Shown in pieces: positions 34,851 through 47,048 of a stretch of 64,000 bases of DNA; position 1 is the first letter of the stretch; each line of letters begins with the position of its first letter. The notes under the pieces were generated by a model, which had not been told where the DNA came from, ran no database searches, and saw only the letters and a program-made list of their open reading frames with translations. The stretch covers positions 833,835 to 897,834 of the forward strand of contig BCKC01000011.1 of NCBI GenBank assembly GCA_001600455.1, given 5' to 3'. Source of the stretch: Endocalyx cinctus (taxonomy: Eukaryota > Ascomycota > Sordariomycetes > Amphisphaeriales > Apiosporaceae). A program made the translations under genes and the position numbers.

Positions 34851-37565
34851 GATGCTTGAGTGTAGTAAAATTTATGCGTGATTTTGAAGAAAGTGGAGAT
34901 GAAAGGAAGGTTTAGCCAGCTCGGACAGGATAATATAGAAGTAAATTTGAGAATTTGTTTAGCTGAGATGATGTGATTCAATAAGTCAGCTCTTGTTGTG
35001 AAAGTGATCATGCAAGAAAAGAAATGTGGCTGTATATAGTCTGGACGTAGAGCGGGGATTTCGGAGATCTATATGCCCGTCCATTCACAGCTTCGGAAAA
35101 CCATTCGGTACGAAGATAAGTCCGACCCGGGGCCCTCGCCAATTAAATAAAGAAAATTCAATATGTTTTTGTTTTGGGCGTATTTCATGACTTTTCCATG
35201 GTACTCATCTTTTTTCTCCCTTTCATCGATCTGACTAGTCTCACAACTACACGAACACCAAACCAAGAAAGGCTAGTATCTTTCTCAGCGAGATAATCAT
35301 GGACAATTTTTAAGGGGGACAACAAGATTTTTCTAGGTTAGATGATCGCTCATCGTAAGAATCTGAACGGTGGTATGAGCCAGTGAATGACAATCCAGGA
35401 AGAGAAATAAGTCAAGTTAGACCACGACCGCAAGGACATACCAGCGATCTAAATTTGGTATCTGATCTGCCAAACAAAATCCATCCGACAAAGAAGAATC
35501 TGCAACCGGTATATTAAACTCTACAGTATGGACTGATTGATACTACGTCATAGCCAGGATCTTAACTGATCATAATCACACGCAATTCCAAGTATACTGT
35601 AATGAACGAGTTCGATCCCCTTTTAGGTGTGGGATAGTATGGAAGTGTGCACCACTTAGCTAGGTAAATGATTTCCTGAAGCAGTATTCCGATGCAAGAT
35701 TCCTAGATGCAGATAGTAACGAAAACCAGAACTTCTCTGCGATTAATCACCGGCAGTATATATGTATACGAATTTTATCATGTCTGTATTCGTTTTTGAT
35801 AAATAATTATGATTTTAGTGTGCCGTTTTTTATCTTCCTTATCTTCGAGCTGTGTTCCTTGCTACGGAGCTTTCCCTAGGTACAATGATTGCAAGTAAGT
35901 CCCTGGTGAAATGACTCGGGAACTTCAAAACTTACGAACTAGCTGATTCATTAATTGGCCAACTGGGATTGATATCTGCTCGATTAATCGGTGATTCTTC
36001 CACCGAATATATCCATTGGCGTTGAAACGACTCGTCTCTCAATTTAGGCTATTAGTGGAAAATAATTAATCGAAGTGTTAATTCCTATTAATGCATAATT
36101 GTGTTTTTAAACCAACCTACCGATAGGAGGCCTTCCAGATAGATTCCCCGTCTTCGTTAGCATCCTCAACAAGGTGGTAACGCCGAATATGAAAGAAGTT
36201 CACAGAAGTTCCGTTGAAACCATACACCTCATTGAATTTAGTATATTTCGACTTCCAGACGTTATGATTTTCTTGGCTCTCCAGTACGGAGGAAACAGCT
36301 TCCTATGGAAAAGTCCAATTGTCGTTGGGCTGCTTGCTGATACTTCCCGAACTTTACCCGGAGGCTTTTCCCTTCTTCTTTTGTTTCCGTAACATTTCCA
36401 CAGTAAGGCAGCTATGATATCACTCGACATGATGAAGCAACGAATTGTCTAGAACAACTGTGCCAACATGTTCTTGAGCATATGAGCTTTGAATTGGGTC
36501 TCTTACGGGCTTCCAATGTACGTCCAAGGGCTGTTGGTGCATTTATTACCGATCTGAACAAGGGTTAAGAAGACGTGAGGGATGGGCCTGAAGAGTTAGA
36601 TGCGACTGACATAAAGGTTGTTTCTTCCAAAAACAGCCATTGCATGAGTATCTGCATCCATAAGTACAGCCCCTAAATTGAAGCGCGATATTTTTCCTGT
36701 CTTACTATTTCGTTGACAGATGGTGGCGGACGTTCGTAGTAAAGAAAAAGCACCCCAAGTATCAAATATTGTCTAGCTAATACTATTCTATATCATCTTC
36801 ATAATCACAGCATTATCTCGTTGAAAGTCAACTGCAAATGGAAAATTTTTTTTTTTTTATATTATGCCTTGAACTTCCCCCTTGCGGTGTCGAAAAATAA
36901 TTTCTGATACAGGTATAACCGAATCCGTTATTACCTGTTTGGTAGTGACGGTTTTTCTAGTCTCCACTCCTTTCTGATAATTTCACACCGAGATACTATT
37001 TAGCACGATCCATATAGATAGAACTTTGATGGCTCATTCATTCAATTATTTCCAAGTGTTCGGATTATGCTTATCATCGTGAGCACATAATTTATTTCAA
37101 GTGACAAAATGAGCTCGAGGGAAGTCGGTTCATACAACATAACCGAGATATCTAAGAATATATTGAATTACATAAGAAGCAACATAGCCTTTGTTTTCCG
37201 TCACCTGAAATTATTCTACAGTCCTATGTTGATCTGAAGCTTCTAAAAATAGATATTTCGGATATCCTCCCAATGGGGAAACCGCAAGTTATAGGCCGGA
37301 ATAGTGTCCTTACGCCGATACCGATTACATGGGCTTCGCGTCTCAGCCATCGCCGTCTACCACTCCCCGGAAAAAACAACATCTGGAAAATGCTGTTTGC
37401 CGATAATAGGAAAGTTCTGGACTTTGAAGAGTGGCTTACATGCGTAGCTATAATAAATAAGGGTAAGGGTCCCGTATGCGTATGCACATTTGGCAGTCTA
37501 ATTGTTCTTGGTATCCAATCAACATTCTTACAATCGTTTAAATCGTCAAATTCTGTAAAAGAAAT
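34851..37565. other. Long gap upstream of the FPP synthase gene
   Basis: 2.7 kb. A plus-strand stretch at about 36413-36676 looks like a coding relic with an internal TAA (see findings). An A/T run lies at 36845-36859. The 339-nt open frame at 37273-37611 overlaps the FPP synthase start and has no family character. Confidence 0.4.
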
Positions 37566-38682
37566 ATGCCTTCCAGTGTCAAAAGGTTCGAAGAAGTTTT
37601 TGAGGTTATAGTGGAGGACCTAAAGGAGCATTGCATTGGTTATGACAAACTTTCGGATAAAGTTTGGAATTGGTTTGAAAAGGTATTTTATGGAATCCTC
37701 ACTAAATATCAACCAGTATTATTATAACTGGTCTTAATCATGTTCATTTTACTAACTTATGGTGCAGTCTTTGAGACACAATGTTATTGGGGGGAAATAT
37801 AATCGCGGTATTTCCGTCATTGACACGACCCAAATCCTCTTCGGCCGAGAGCTGGACTCGGATGAGTACTTCCAAGCGGCCACTTTGGGGTGGATGACCG
37901 AGCTTCTGCAAGCTTTTTTCCTTGTAACAGATGACATCATGGACTCTTCGATATCGCGTCGCGGCCAGCCCTGCTGGTATCTCGTACCGGAAGTCGGGAT
38001 GATTGCCGTTAATGACGCGCCTATGCTAGAAAGCGCTATCTACATATTACTGAAGAAGCACTTCAGGCAACACGAAGCGTACATGGATATGATGGAGATC
38101 TTTCACGAGGTAGCCTACCAAGTTGAACTAGGGCAGACCTTCGATATGATCGTGGCGACGCAGGACTTACATAGTTTTGAGATGGACAAGTACGAAGGCA
38201 TTGTCACCTACAAGACTTCTTACTACAGCTTCTACTTACCCGTAGCGCTCTCGCTACTATACACAGGTCGGTCATCACCCCAGAACCTGACTCAGACGAA
38301 AGACATACTCCTTCCGATGGGGACGTATTTTCAGATCCAGGATGATTATTTAGACAACTTTGCGGATCCAACAGTGCTAGGGAAGATCGGGACTGATATT
38401 CAAGACGGGAAGTGCTCCTGGCTTGTGGTCCAAGCTTTACGCCTGTGCAACGACGCACAGGTAGCTATTCTCACGGAGAACTACGGAAAGAAGGATACGG
38501 ACTGCGAGAAGAGGATAAAGGAGTTGTACAATGAGTTGCGACTAGATGACATCTATCGCAAGTACGAAGAAACCACAGTCAGTGAGATAGAGAGTTTGAT
38601 AGGAGATTTAGGCGAGGATGACGGCTTGAAAAAAGAAGTCTTTACAACGTTCCTGAGTAAGATTCAAAACAGAGGAAAATAG
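37566..38682 (+). CDS. Farnesyl diphosphate synthase-like trans-prenyltransferase
   Basis: Two exons, 37566-37682 and 37768-38682, give 343 residues, the normal length for fungal FPP synthase. GKYNRG (48-53) binds the isopentenyl substrate. The first aspartate-rich motif is DDIMD (94-98) and the second is DDYLD (231-235). Phe89 and Phe90 lie at positions -5 and -4 from the first Asp, the size-limiting aromatic residues that stop elongation at C15. FPP (or a shorter diphosphate) is therefore the predicted product. Most fungi have a single essential FPP synthase in the sterol pathway, so a copy between polyketide genes is notable. It either supplies a prenyl donor to the DMATS enzyme or is a resistance copy. 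If it is the only copy in the genome, its placement would be chance. Confidence 0.92.
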
Positions 38683-39420
38683 TATGAAGATCGTTTGTCT
38701 AAGTCAGGACTTGGGACAGCTATGTATCATAACTCATATGCAGTCGTTGCAAGATGGTACGATGATATCACGAAGGATGGGACTTCCATTAATTTTGCCC
38801 ATTAATTAGTTAGTACTCACTAGGGCCCTTAGGGACTTTTGTCGGTGGTGGTAAATCAATCAAAGTTCTACTGACATGACCTATGAATTCCTTCAGATAT
38901 AAATTTCTCAGTATAGCAATCAAAAGAGGATAACCCAACGCCAACGCTGTGTTTATCTCAAGTATCGAAGCTGAAAATGATTAGGTATGTGCTTGGTTGT
39001 ATTCTACAAGTGAAGTTTATGAATATATTAATAGTATTTACGTCTTAATACTAAGAGCCTTATAAATCAATATTTTCTACTTGAAGTTACTCTTCAAACA
39101 TTGCTTCTTTTTATTCCTCATTCTAAGTAGATGTAATGCCATAAAGCGACCGGATGATGCCTTATTTAGTTCAAGCCGATCAGCCCTATATATATTAGGA
39201 TTCTTAATCTATTCCTGAGTCACTTAATTCTCGGATTTACGGCATATCAGATTGATAAGATTCACAAAAGCCAAACATAAAACGAATGCCTATTCTACTA
39301 GTTTGAATGAAGTGGGCATGACCTTGAATAACTATATATTTACCGGTTTTCAGTAACAACGTAATACAAGGTGTCTGAGCGGTATCAGCGGAATCATATT
39401 CACCATTCCTAGCGTGAAGG

Positions 39421-39449
39421 GGAAAAGAAAAAGAAAAAGAAAAAGAAAA
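39421..39449. repeat. AAAAAG microsatellite
   Basis: About four units of AAAAAG-type purine repeat. Confidence 0.8.
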
Positions 39450-39759
39450 TAATAAGTAGCAATAAAGCTCATAATTACACAGATACGGGAAGATGGGCTT
39501 CTAATACGTGGCGTGTGGCTTGAATCCGTCTTTTCTTTTCGTCCATTTCAAGCCAACATAGATGTAGTGTAAACAAATGTGGACGTGTCAAATTATCAGC
39601 CAATTCTTGATGCATCATATACAGCAGGGGATTCCGCTTACGTATCCCTGAGGACCTCCCGAATTTTCTAAATATGTCTCGCATAAGCGCAATGGCGGGG
39701 AACTGGAAGAGCTCGGAAGTGAGTTTCAAATCCCGGCACTTTGGATTTCGAGGCAAACT

Positions 39760-39796
39760 TTTTTTTTTTTTTTTTTTTCTGAAAAAAAAAAAAAAA
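39760..39796. repeat. Poly-T / poly-A inverted tract
   Basis: A run of about 19 T is separated by three bases from a run of about 16 A, so the strand can fold into a long A-T hairpin. Confidence 0.85.
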
Positions 39797-40293
39797 AGAA
39801 AAGAAAAGAATAGAGAGAGGGTATTAGAAGAAGAAAGAAGAAATGTTTTACGGTGTTGAAATGATATAATAGATTCAATTTTCCATGGCTTGCATGGGTC
39901 TTTTTTCGGGTGTAAACTACTCAACAGTCGCGTATTGACTGTTTTTGGACTGGCCCGGAACGAGGGCAGACATGTTTCTGCCAATACACGCTCGATTTTA
40001 AACATAACAACACCAGATTATATTCTCTCAGCATTCTCTCAGTGTCCAGCATAATGGTTAAAACAGGCAAGAAACACGTTTAGAGACTTGTATCTTTAGC
40101 TTTATGCCCCGGTGTACATTATAAGATATTTAATATTAGTCATTCTTCATTTTATTTGCACATCATGAATAATCTAGACAAGCTTAGTGAGTGGAAGTCC
40201 CCCTTTTCTTTTTCCGACATAAGCAGCATTGACTTCTGAAAAGGCAACGAGTGCGAAAAACTGTCAAGAGTTGTTAAGAATCTCAGCAGTCAG

Positions 40294-41682
40294 ATGCAAA
40301 ATGGCAGCTCAGAATTGACTGACATTCAAGCGTCGGAAACAAGTCAGGCAAAACGCAAGATTCTGAGTCAACTCGATCATATAGAAACTTCAATAAAAGG
40401 ACCAGACGAGTTTATTGAAAGGCTTTCTCATGGTGTACGTTCTCGATGAATTGATGCCGGTTGATCCCTACTTAACCCCCTGACATGACTAATTAATACG
40501 ACTGTATAGTGTCAGTTACTCGCGTGCCTACAATGGCTGGTCCAATTCCATGTGCTGGCATACATCCCTCCCTCAGATAGTGTGCAGACCAAAGATATCG
40601 CCGACTTAGTTGGCGTCCCCGAGGTACGATTGAGTCGCATTGTGAGGGTAGTGGCCGCTTCTGGGTTTCTCGCGGAACCGCAGCCAGGCTTCATCGCACA
40701 CACTGCCCTCTCAGCACCATTCGTAAACAATGTGGCTTATATTGATGCCGTCACCTTTCTCGCGAATACGGCCTCACCGGCAGCCTTCCATATGGCGGCC
40801 GCCACGGTGCACAACCAGTACGCGGCATCTACAAGTGACGTGCAGTTGAGCGCTTATTCTTTGGCGAATAAGAGCACGAACAGTTTTCAGGTCGATTGCC
40901 AGCAGAGGCCGAAATTGCTTCGACGGTACAAGTCCTATCTTCGTTGTATTAGCGAAACGAACGAGCATATTGACGACGAAGATACCATTCAACTCCTACT
41001 TCAACTAGACTGGCAAGCTCTTGGGAATGCGCGCGTTGTCATTGTAAGCAATCTCAAACTTTTTTTTTTTTTTTTTTTTTTTTTCAATCTAAAATCTAAT
41101 ATTAATTTCCCGTAGGCCAATGCAACTTCGACAAAGCTCTTAGATACTCTCTCTGGCCGATACCCAACCCTACGCTTTATCGTTCAGACTACAGATGGGC
41201 AGCCAGTTAGAACAAGTGAAGGCAAGGGTGACGAAAGTCACTCTACTTTTACTGGAACAACCAGTATGCGCATTCCCGGAACAACCCAAACAATTGAGGA
41301 CGCAGCTGTGTACATCATTCAAGTTCATCAGTATCTGCATTCTATATTACGATTCGACGACCAAACACTAGATCCATGGGTCCGCGCAGAACTTTGTGCA
41401 CATCTTGGCGTTCTCCGGATGAACCAATCCGCCACGCTAATACTGACGCCTCGGGTGCATCCGGAACCTGGCTCACTCGAACCTGCGGTTGAAAACGCCG
41501 CACGGCTCATAGACCTGACAAAGATGCAGCTGGCCGGTGAGAGAGAGTATGACCTGAAGGAAATTGAGGCGGCCTTAAATACCGTGCAGGATGATATGGG
41601 GCGATTGGTTGTCGTGAATCGCTTAACTTTGCGTAACACGACAATGATGGCCTTGGGAATGAAATATCAAAGACACGTATAA
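40294..41682 (+). CDS. mdpA: AflJ/AflS-like transcriptional coactivator (methyltransferase-like fold)
   Basis: Three exons, 40294-40434, 40510-41043 and 41116-41682, all phase 0, give 413 residues. The second exon opens with CQLLACLQWLVQFHVLAYIP and contains a winged-helix-like segment (DIADLVGVPEVRLSRIVRVV) followed by EPQPGFIAHTALSAPFV. These are the most recognisable parts of AflS/AflJ and MdpA. The family resembles O-methyltransferases but acts as a cofactor of the AflR-type regulator. I see no intact SAM-binding glycine motif, which supports the coactivator role. Intron 2 contains about 25 consecutive T. The partner regulator gene lies 3.6 kb downstream on the same strand, not in the divergent arrangement of the aflatoxin cluster. 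Confidence 0.85.
41060..41084 (+). repeat. Poly-T tract in intron 2 of the AflJ-like gene
   Basis: About 25 T lie between the GTAAGC donor at 41044 and the acceptor ending at 41115, serving as an extreme polypyrimidine tract. Confidence 0.85.
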
Positions 41683-44600
41683 AGCTAGCTACAACTATAA
41701 TAACACTAGTAACGATGCCCGGAATTCAAATGCCTAATTTGAACAAGAAATCTTCTCGTAGGTTCGAACATACATTATCACTTTATACTGGCAGCTGACC
41801 ATTGTCGCTGCCGTTTATGCAATGCTATTGACGTGTGGCGTCATAACACACCGATGAGCGGCCGTTAGCAACCTGAATGGCCGAACTCCCAGACCTACGG
41901 TCAGAGACCCATGATGACAGCATCCGTACAGTTTTATTCGTATGTGTATGGGTCGTGTATCATTGAAAACTTCCATATGTTAGCCTAGCTTGAACGTGAT
42001 ATAATATGGCCGTCGTATACCAGTTCAGACCGATCGCTATTGCACTCAATGGTTCCTCACCGGGAAGGAAATGTGGGCTTAATATAAGGAGGACGTAGCT
42101 TTTATCTATAGTACTTCTTGTTGGCGCTTGTGGTATATACGCTCTCATTTTTTCTGTTGCCAAAATAGCCGGTTACCCGCTTCATACTTACTTTTTGGAA
42201 GTCGGTCCCGACGGTTACGTACTTGCATAAATGTAAAGTGAATGAATCTTTTCTTCTTTCTTCTAGAAATAAGGGGCTAGACAAGGGTCCAATCGATAAA
42301 ACTTCTGTCGGAACGCTACATAATACTACGGCTAGGGGCCGATTACACCACATCATGTCTTAGTACCCCAATTTACTACAACGCGAAGTGGTAATCGCTC
42401 CAGACCTGTACCTACAGGTATCTCAAAACAAGGAGATTACTGAGAATCTCGGAGTAATGTTCCATCCATCGTACAGAATAGCATATAGTGTAAGGTATAT
42501 AAATTAGTATGACAGTAAGGGGAACAATTTCAGCACTGAATTCAGCTTTCCAGCAGCTCATGCCTAGAAATATACAGGTATATAACATATAATATATAAT
42601 GCGCTAGACCGCTTACACTACTGCACGATTTCGTGACACAACGCTATAAGAAGAAAGCACACAAGCCACAAAATGGAACGAAGTCTTTAACCAGTCGGTA
42701 TAACAGGCTTCTCTGTTCTCCCGGGGCAACCAGTCAGCCAACCCGCCAACACATGCCAGTCTATCACCTCACTAGTAAGTAGTAGAGAATTGCCAGCGAA
42801 GAAATAGTCTTATCAGTCATTGGAAAATAACATCCTATATAGAAGGTGGGAGAAGATCTTTTCATTTTGCGGCAAAAAGAAATATATATATATGGAAACA
42901 AGGTAGGGGTATCGTCCCCACACAAACTGTCATAATCAACCTGATGATCACACTCACTGCATATTCCAAACACCAGCCACAGATAGAAACTTCCCTCACC
43001 TGTTCATTAGTTCAACACAAATGAAAGGTTATTGGAAAGGCATGAAAACGGCCAACTCGATATCCGAGATAAGACTTCTTAGAATAGAATACTAAAATCA
43101 CGTACTTGATACTTTGTCCTATTGCGTGAATATCTACGTTGGATCAGCAATAGTGGCAAATATTTTAACTAAAATTTGTGTGATCTATTTCCTCGAAAGA
43201 TAACAATCATGTATGTTGGTATTATGATCGATGTTCGCGATCGTAGTAGCATACAAATGTACACCAATTAACAGTTAGGAGACATGACAAAGCATATGAT
43301 AACAAGTAAGATCTCGGCAGAGGCGGAATTAAGCTTTTAAAATGTCTCTCTACGTGTACAAAAATACTTGATGAGATTTAACTAGTCAGTAGAAAGACCT
43401 ATAATTTCAGGTTTCAGAGGTAGTGCGTTTTAACTACGAATGCTGCTAAAGCATGAGCCTGATGCATTGCATGAGCTGAGATTCTAGACTTAATGTAGTT
43501 AATATGTACTTAATCCACATAACTTGTATGGAAGTAAATCCTACCCTCCCCTTATCCTGCCAGCCTCAAAGCGCCAATGGACCCTTACCTCTAATACACC
43601 ATGAGAAATCCCAATGTGTCTACTGTAAGCTCAATGCTTAAGTAAATACATTAGTACCGTATGTAGTTAAAACTACCTATGTATCACGTAATTATCCGAC
43701 ACGACAGGTCCCTGACCCGAGAATCGGAGCCAACCACATGGGAATAATAATAGTGTACAAAACTATGCATGGTCATAGATGACTTATTGTAAGCTATGAA
43801 GATAAACTGTAGAATATTCAATTTACCATACTCGAACTTAGCTGAAAATTTCTTTTATTTTTATTTGAGGCTTGGTAGATGTATGACAATAACCGATTGA
43901 GCTACTCGAGCTTATTGATGTTATGTCCCTAAAGACGATTGAGTCTATCCTTATAGTGACTTAGAACTCCACTCCTTTGCAAATCGAGCCAAAATTAGCT
44001 CGATATACAATCAATGCTCTGAATTTACTCCGTCTAGCTGAGGTCGCCCTCCATGACATTTCTGAAGATGTGAATTCCTGGACAGATACTTTATCTTACT
44101 TAGTCTTTGTTGAGCTCTCGGTGATATTGGTAACTGACCAAAGTATTATGCCAACATATCGTATCCTAAAATCGGCGTACAACACGTCTTGGGGCTTGCT
44201 GGACTTTTCTCTTTGTTTTTGCAAAAGTCAATAATGAGCGCATTTATCCTGTAATAGGCCCGAGCTTTCCCCCCTCGGTATCGATGATACGGTTCTTGTA
44301 GTACTTATTTAGATATCGCCTACCCGGAACAATTCAATCTGATTAAGTATATCTATCACCGAATCCGTGCGTGTATTAGAGAAGTAACGCCATTTGACAC
44401 CAGAAATGCTAAGTACATTTACACATAGCACATGTACCTTATTGACACCATCCGCTTATTCCACATCCCACATTGGGCACCAGAGACGCTTTCTCATTTG
44501 GGGCTTTTTTAAGCCTTGGCGCTTACCCAAACTAAACCCAAGAAAGATTTAGCAAGCGGGCGATTCGGCTTGCGAGCGCGGAACTTCCACCAATTATTAA

Positions 44601-45326
44601 TGGGTGGGGAGGCAAAATGCAGATCCAGTTTCTCGCCTGGCGTAGGACCTACACCCTCATTTCTGCCTCGCATATGCAGTGATTATCATCTGCATCATAT
44701 ATAATGAACGAGTGACTTTGCCTTGTATGAAAAATGAACTTATTTATGATGATCAGTAGCTTATCTCAACTCCACGCCTCCACATGTCAATTCAAAAGAT
44801 CCAAAAATCAGGGTCTAATAGTACCGTAAAAGGTCTCAAGAGCCATTGCCACTGATAGACCTCAGCCAATAATTCTAGCAGTAACAAAATCAGCCTTAGG
44901 AAATAATCCTAGGTTAGCACGAGAGTCCCATCAAAGAAAATCTTAACAAGCTAATCACGGAAGAGGTGTCCAGCCGTAGTCCCCACAGTAGCCCTGGTCG
45001 CTATCCCAAGAAAAAAGCTGTCCCACTTGTAGTTCGAGCGAGCATTCAGGTGTAGCTGATGATGCTCGATCCATCCGTAATGGAAGGCTCTATTGCTTGG
45101 TGGCAAGGAAAACTTAAATCCGAATAATGATAAACTTTATTTTTCATTTCGACGTCCCTCTACCTTAGTACCTGCTGAATAAGCTTGGCCATCGGGTTGT
45201 CCCAAGCTAACGTTACATGCAGACACATATAGGATTGCCTTCACCGCTTCAATCCATTCATCAAATACCATTTCCTTTTCTTTAGAAATCAATACCGTAT
45301 TCGAAATAATTACGAGAGGCCTAAAA
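41683..45326. other. 3.6-kb gap between coactivator and regulator genes
   Basis: AT-rich. Open frames at 42102-42356, 43977-44234 and 44516-44704 have no recognisable family. It separates the AflJ-like and AflR-like genes and contains the regulator's upstream region. Confidence 0.4.
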
Positions 45327-47048
45327 ATGCCAGAATTCGGAACAATTATCCTAGAAACTGCTCCACACATTAAAGGGGGTAGTGGAATACCACGAAAATT
45401 ACGAGATAGCTGCCATGCTTGTGCCATATCCAAGGTCAAATGTCTCAAGGAAAAACCAAAATGCTCCCGGTGTGTAAAGCGCGGCATCACTTGCAAGTAC
45501 TACCCAACAAGAAGAGGAAACCGTAAACCCAGTCTAGGACAATGCCCCTCTCCTATCAAAGATGACGATGCCGAAGCAACAGCTCCGGCACGTCGCACAC
45601 CGTCACCTCCCGTACCAGTCCCTGAGCCCGCCAGCACTACCAAGAGCATCATAGTTGGACAGAAACGACCATCACCCTCACTCGCAAGCTGGTTTTCTAC
45701 TGCAGAGCCCGAGCGCTCGATACCCACAACAGCAATTAGCCCTAGCAAATCTCGTTTACCCTCCGTGGAACGGGAAACTACGCAGGCTCCCAAAGAAACT
45801 GTCGTATCTGCTCATGATACTGTGCCGGATCGATCCAGCCCGGCGTTACAAGATCCACTTTCTTTAGTCCAAACCATGGTAGAGGTAGACGTGTCAATGG
45901 GCCCTTCGCATCCGTCTCTAGCGACATTAGAGACCCCTTTTCAATTCATGAATTTTGAGCTAGAGTCGCCGGTACCGGAGCTCCACGATATGGGACAGCT
46001 GGATTTCTTTTCTACCGATATGGACCATTGGACATTCGAGAATACAGCCCTGACTTCGGCATCCCCGTTACATATTCTCAACCAAGGATCTAAAGACGCC
46101 ACATTATTCGTCGACCCAACGCTTTCGCAGGCGAAACAGTTACACATCGACGCTAGCTCGTTATTATTCGGGGCCGATCATCATAATAACCACCATAACC
46201 ACCATCAACAACATCTCCTGACGGAAAAGGGGACAAGGAACAGTGCACAATCCTCCTCTGCATATCCAGTCGACTCTTGCTCGTGCACGGTGCAGATACT
46301 TAGTTATATGAACAAGCTTCTCCCATCCATCCACATGGAAAAGACGGGAGGAAGACCCTACGTCGAGTTCGTCATCTCGCAAAACGACGCGATACTTGAG
46401 ACCATCACGCGGACGTTACAGTGCCCCTGTTCGGACGATTATTACCTGCTGGTCATAATGTCTTTGTTGGTGTTGAAAGTGCTGGATTGGTATACGGCGA
46501 TGCAGGGTCCTTTGCTGTTTCGAGATTTGGTCTCGGAAACATCCTTGACGGACCTGCCCTCGCTGACTACGACAACGGCTTCGAGCACACCTTCATTAAC
46601 CTCTCCCTCTTCGTGTCCGCCTAGCTTGTCCGCCAACAATATACCGTCTCGAGATAAAAACGTCATCATAGATACCTACCGACTTGAAGGAGAGGAGTCT
46701 AGTCTTATGGCGGGAAAATTGGTGCTTAGTAAGCTTCATCGAGTACAGCGACTCGTGAGTCAACTAACACATAAACTGAATGCTCGGGTTGGGCCTCAGC
46801 AACAACACCACCATCATCAACAACATCAACCCACATTATCAACATCAACGGGAGGGATAGTAACGTCGAGCGGTAACGTTAGCCCCTTTGATCCTCTAAA
46901 GGGAATCTTCTCGGATCGTTCTCCCACAGGTGGAGATGGAATATGCTCCCCCCAGTCGTCTATGGTTTTGGATCAGTTACTGTTAGATGTGAAAACAAGG
47001 CTTAAGATCTTGTCATCGGCGATTGTAGGTGATCTACAGAGAGAGTGA
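45327..47048 (+). CDS. mdpE: AflR-like Zn(II)2Cys6 transcription factor
   Basis: Single-exon, 573 residues. The binuclear zinc cluster uses Cys29, 32, 39, 46, 49 and 56 (spacing 2-6-6-2-6), with the KVKCLKEKPKCSRC core close to AflR and MdpE. A basic linker (TRRGNRK) and a Pro/Ser-rich segment follow. The C-terminal half has CSCTVQILSYMNKLLPSI and DDYYLLVIMSLLVLKVLDWY, the AflR-family activation/dimer region. Two His/Gln-rich patches (about 283-297 and 490-501) are encoded by CAN-type triplet repeats. It should activate the polyketide cluster together with the AflJ-like protein. AflR-type factors recognise TCG-N5-CGA; I did not find a clear perfect copy in the promoters I read. Confidence 0.9.
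   Translation: MPEFGTIILETAPHIKGGSGIPRKLRDSCHACAISKVKCLKEKPKCSRCVKRGITCKYYPTRRGNRKPSLGQCPSPIKDDDAEATAPARRTPSPPVPVPEPASTTKSIIVGQKRPSPSLASWFSTAEPERSIPTTAISPSKSRLPSVERETTQAPKETVVSAHDTVPDRSSPALQDPLSLVQTMVEVDVSMGPSHPSLATLETPFQFMNFELESPVPELHDMGQLDFFSTDMDHWTFENTALTSASPLHILNQGSKDATLFVDPTLSQAKQLHIDASSLLFGADHHNNHHNHHQQHLLTEKGTRNSAQSSSAYPVDSCSCTVQILSYMNKLLPSIHMEKTGGRPYVEFVISQNDAILETITRTLQCPCSDDYYLLVIMSLLVLKVLDWYTAMQGPLLFRDLVSETSLTDLPSLTTTTASSTPSLTSPSSCPPSLSANNIPSRDKNVIIDTYRLEGEESSLMAGKLVLSKLHRVQRLVSQLTHKLNARVGPQQQHHHHQQHQPTLSTSTGGIVTSSGNVSPFDPLKGIFSDRSPTGGDGICSPQSSMVLDQLLLDVKTRLKILSSAIVGDLQRE

Larger units (their letters stand above)
38683..40293. other. Intergenic region with homopolymer palindrome and A-rich repeats
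   Basis: 1.6 kb without a convincing gene. It holds an AAAAAG repeat (39421-39449) and a T19/A16 tract pair (39760-39796). Confidence 0.45.

Noticed and set aside
37273..37611. 112-codon open frame overlapping the FPP synthase first exon
   Set aside because: The overlapping frame encodes the conserved FPP synthase N-terminus with a correct splice; this frame has no similarity.
45020..45496. Possible small antisense Cys-containing protein upstream of and overlapping the regulator gene
   Set aside because: It needs an unsupported splice and overlaps the conserved zinc-cluster gene on the other strand.
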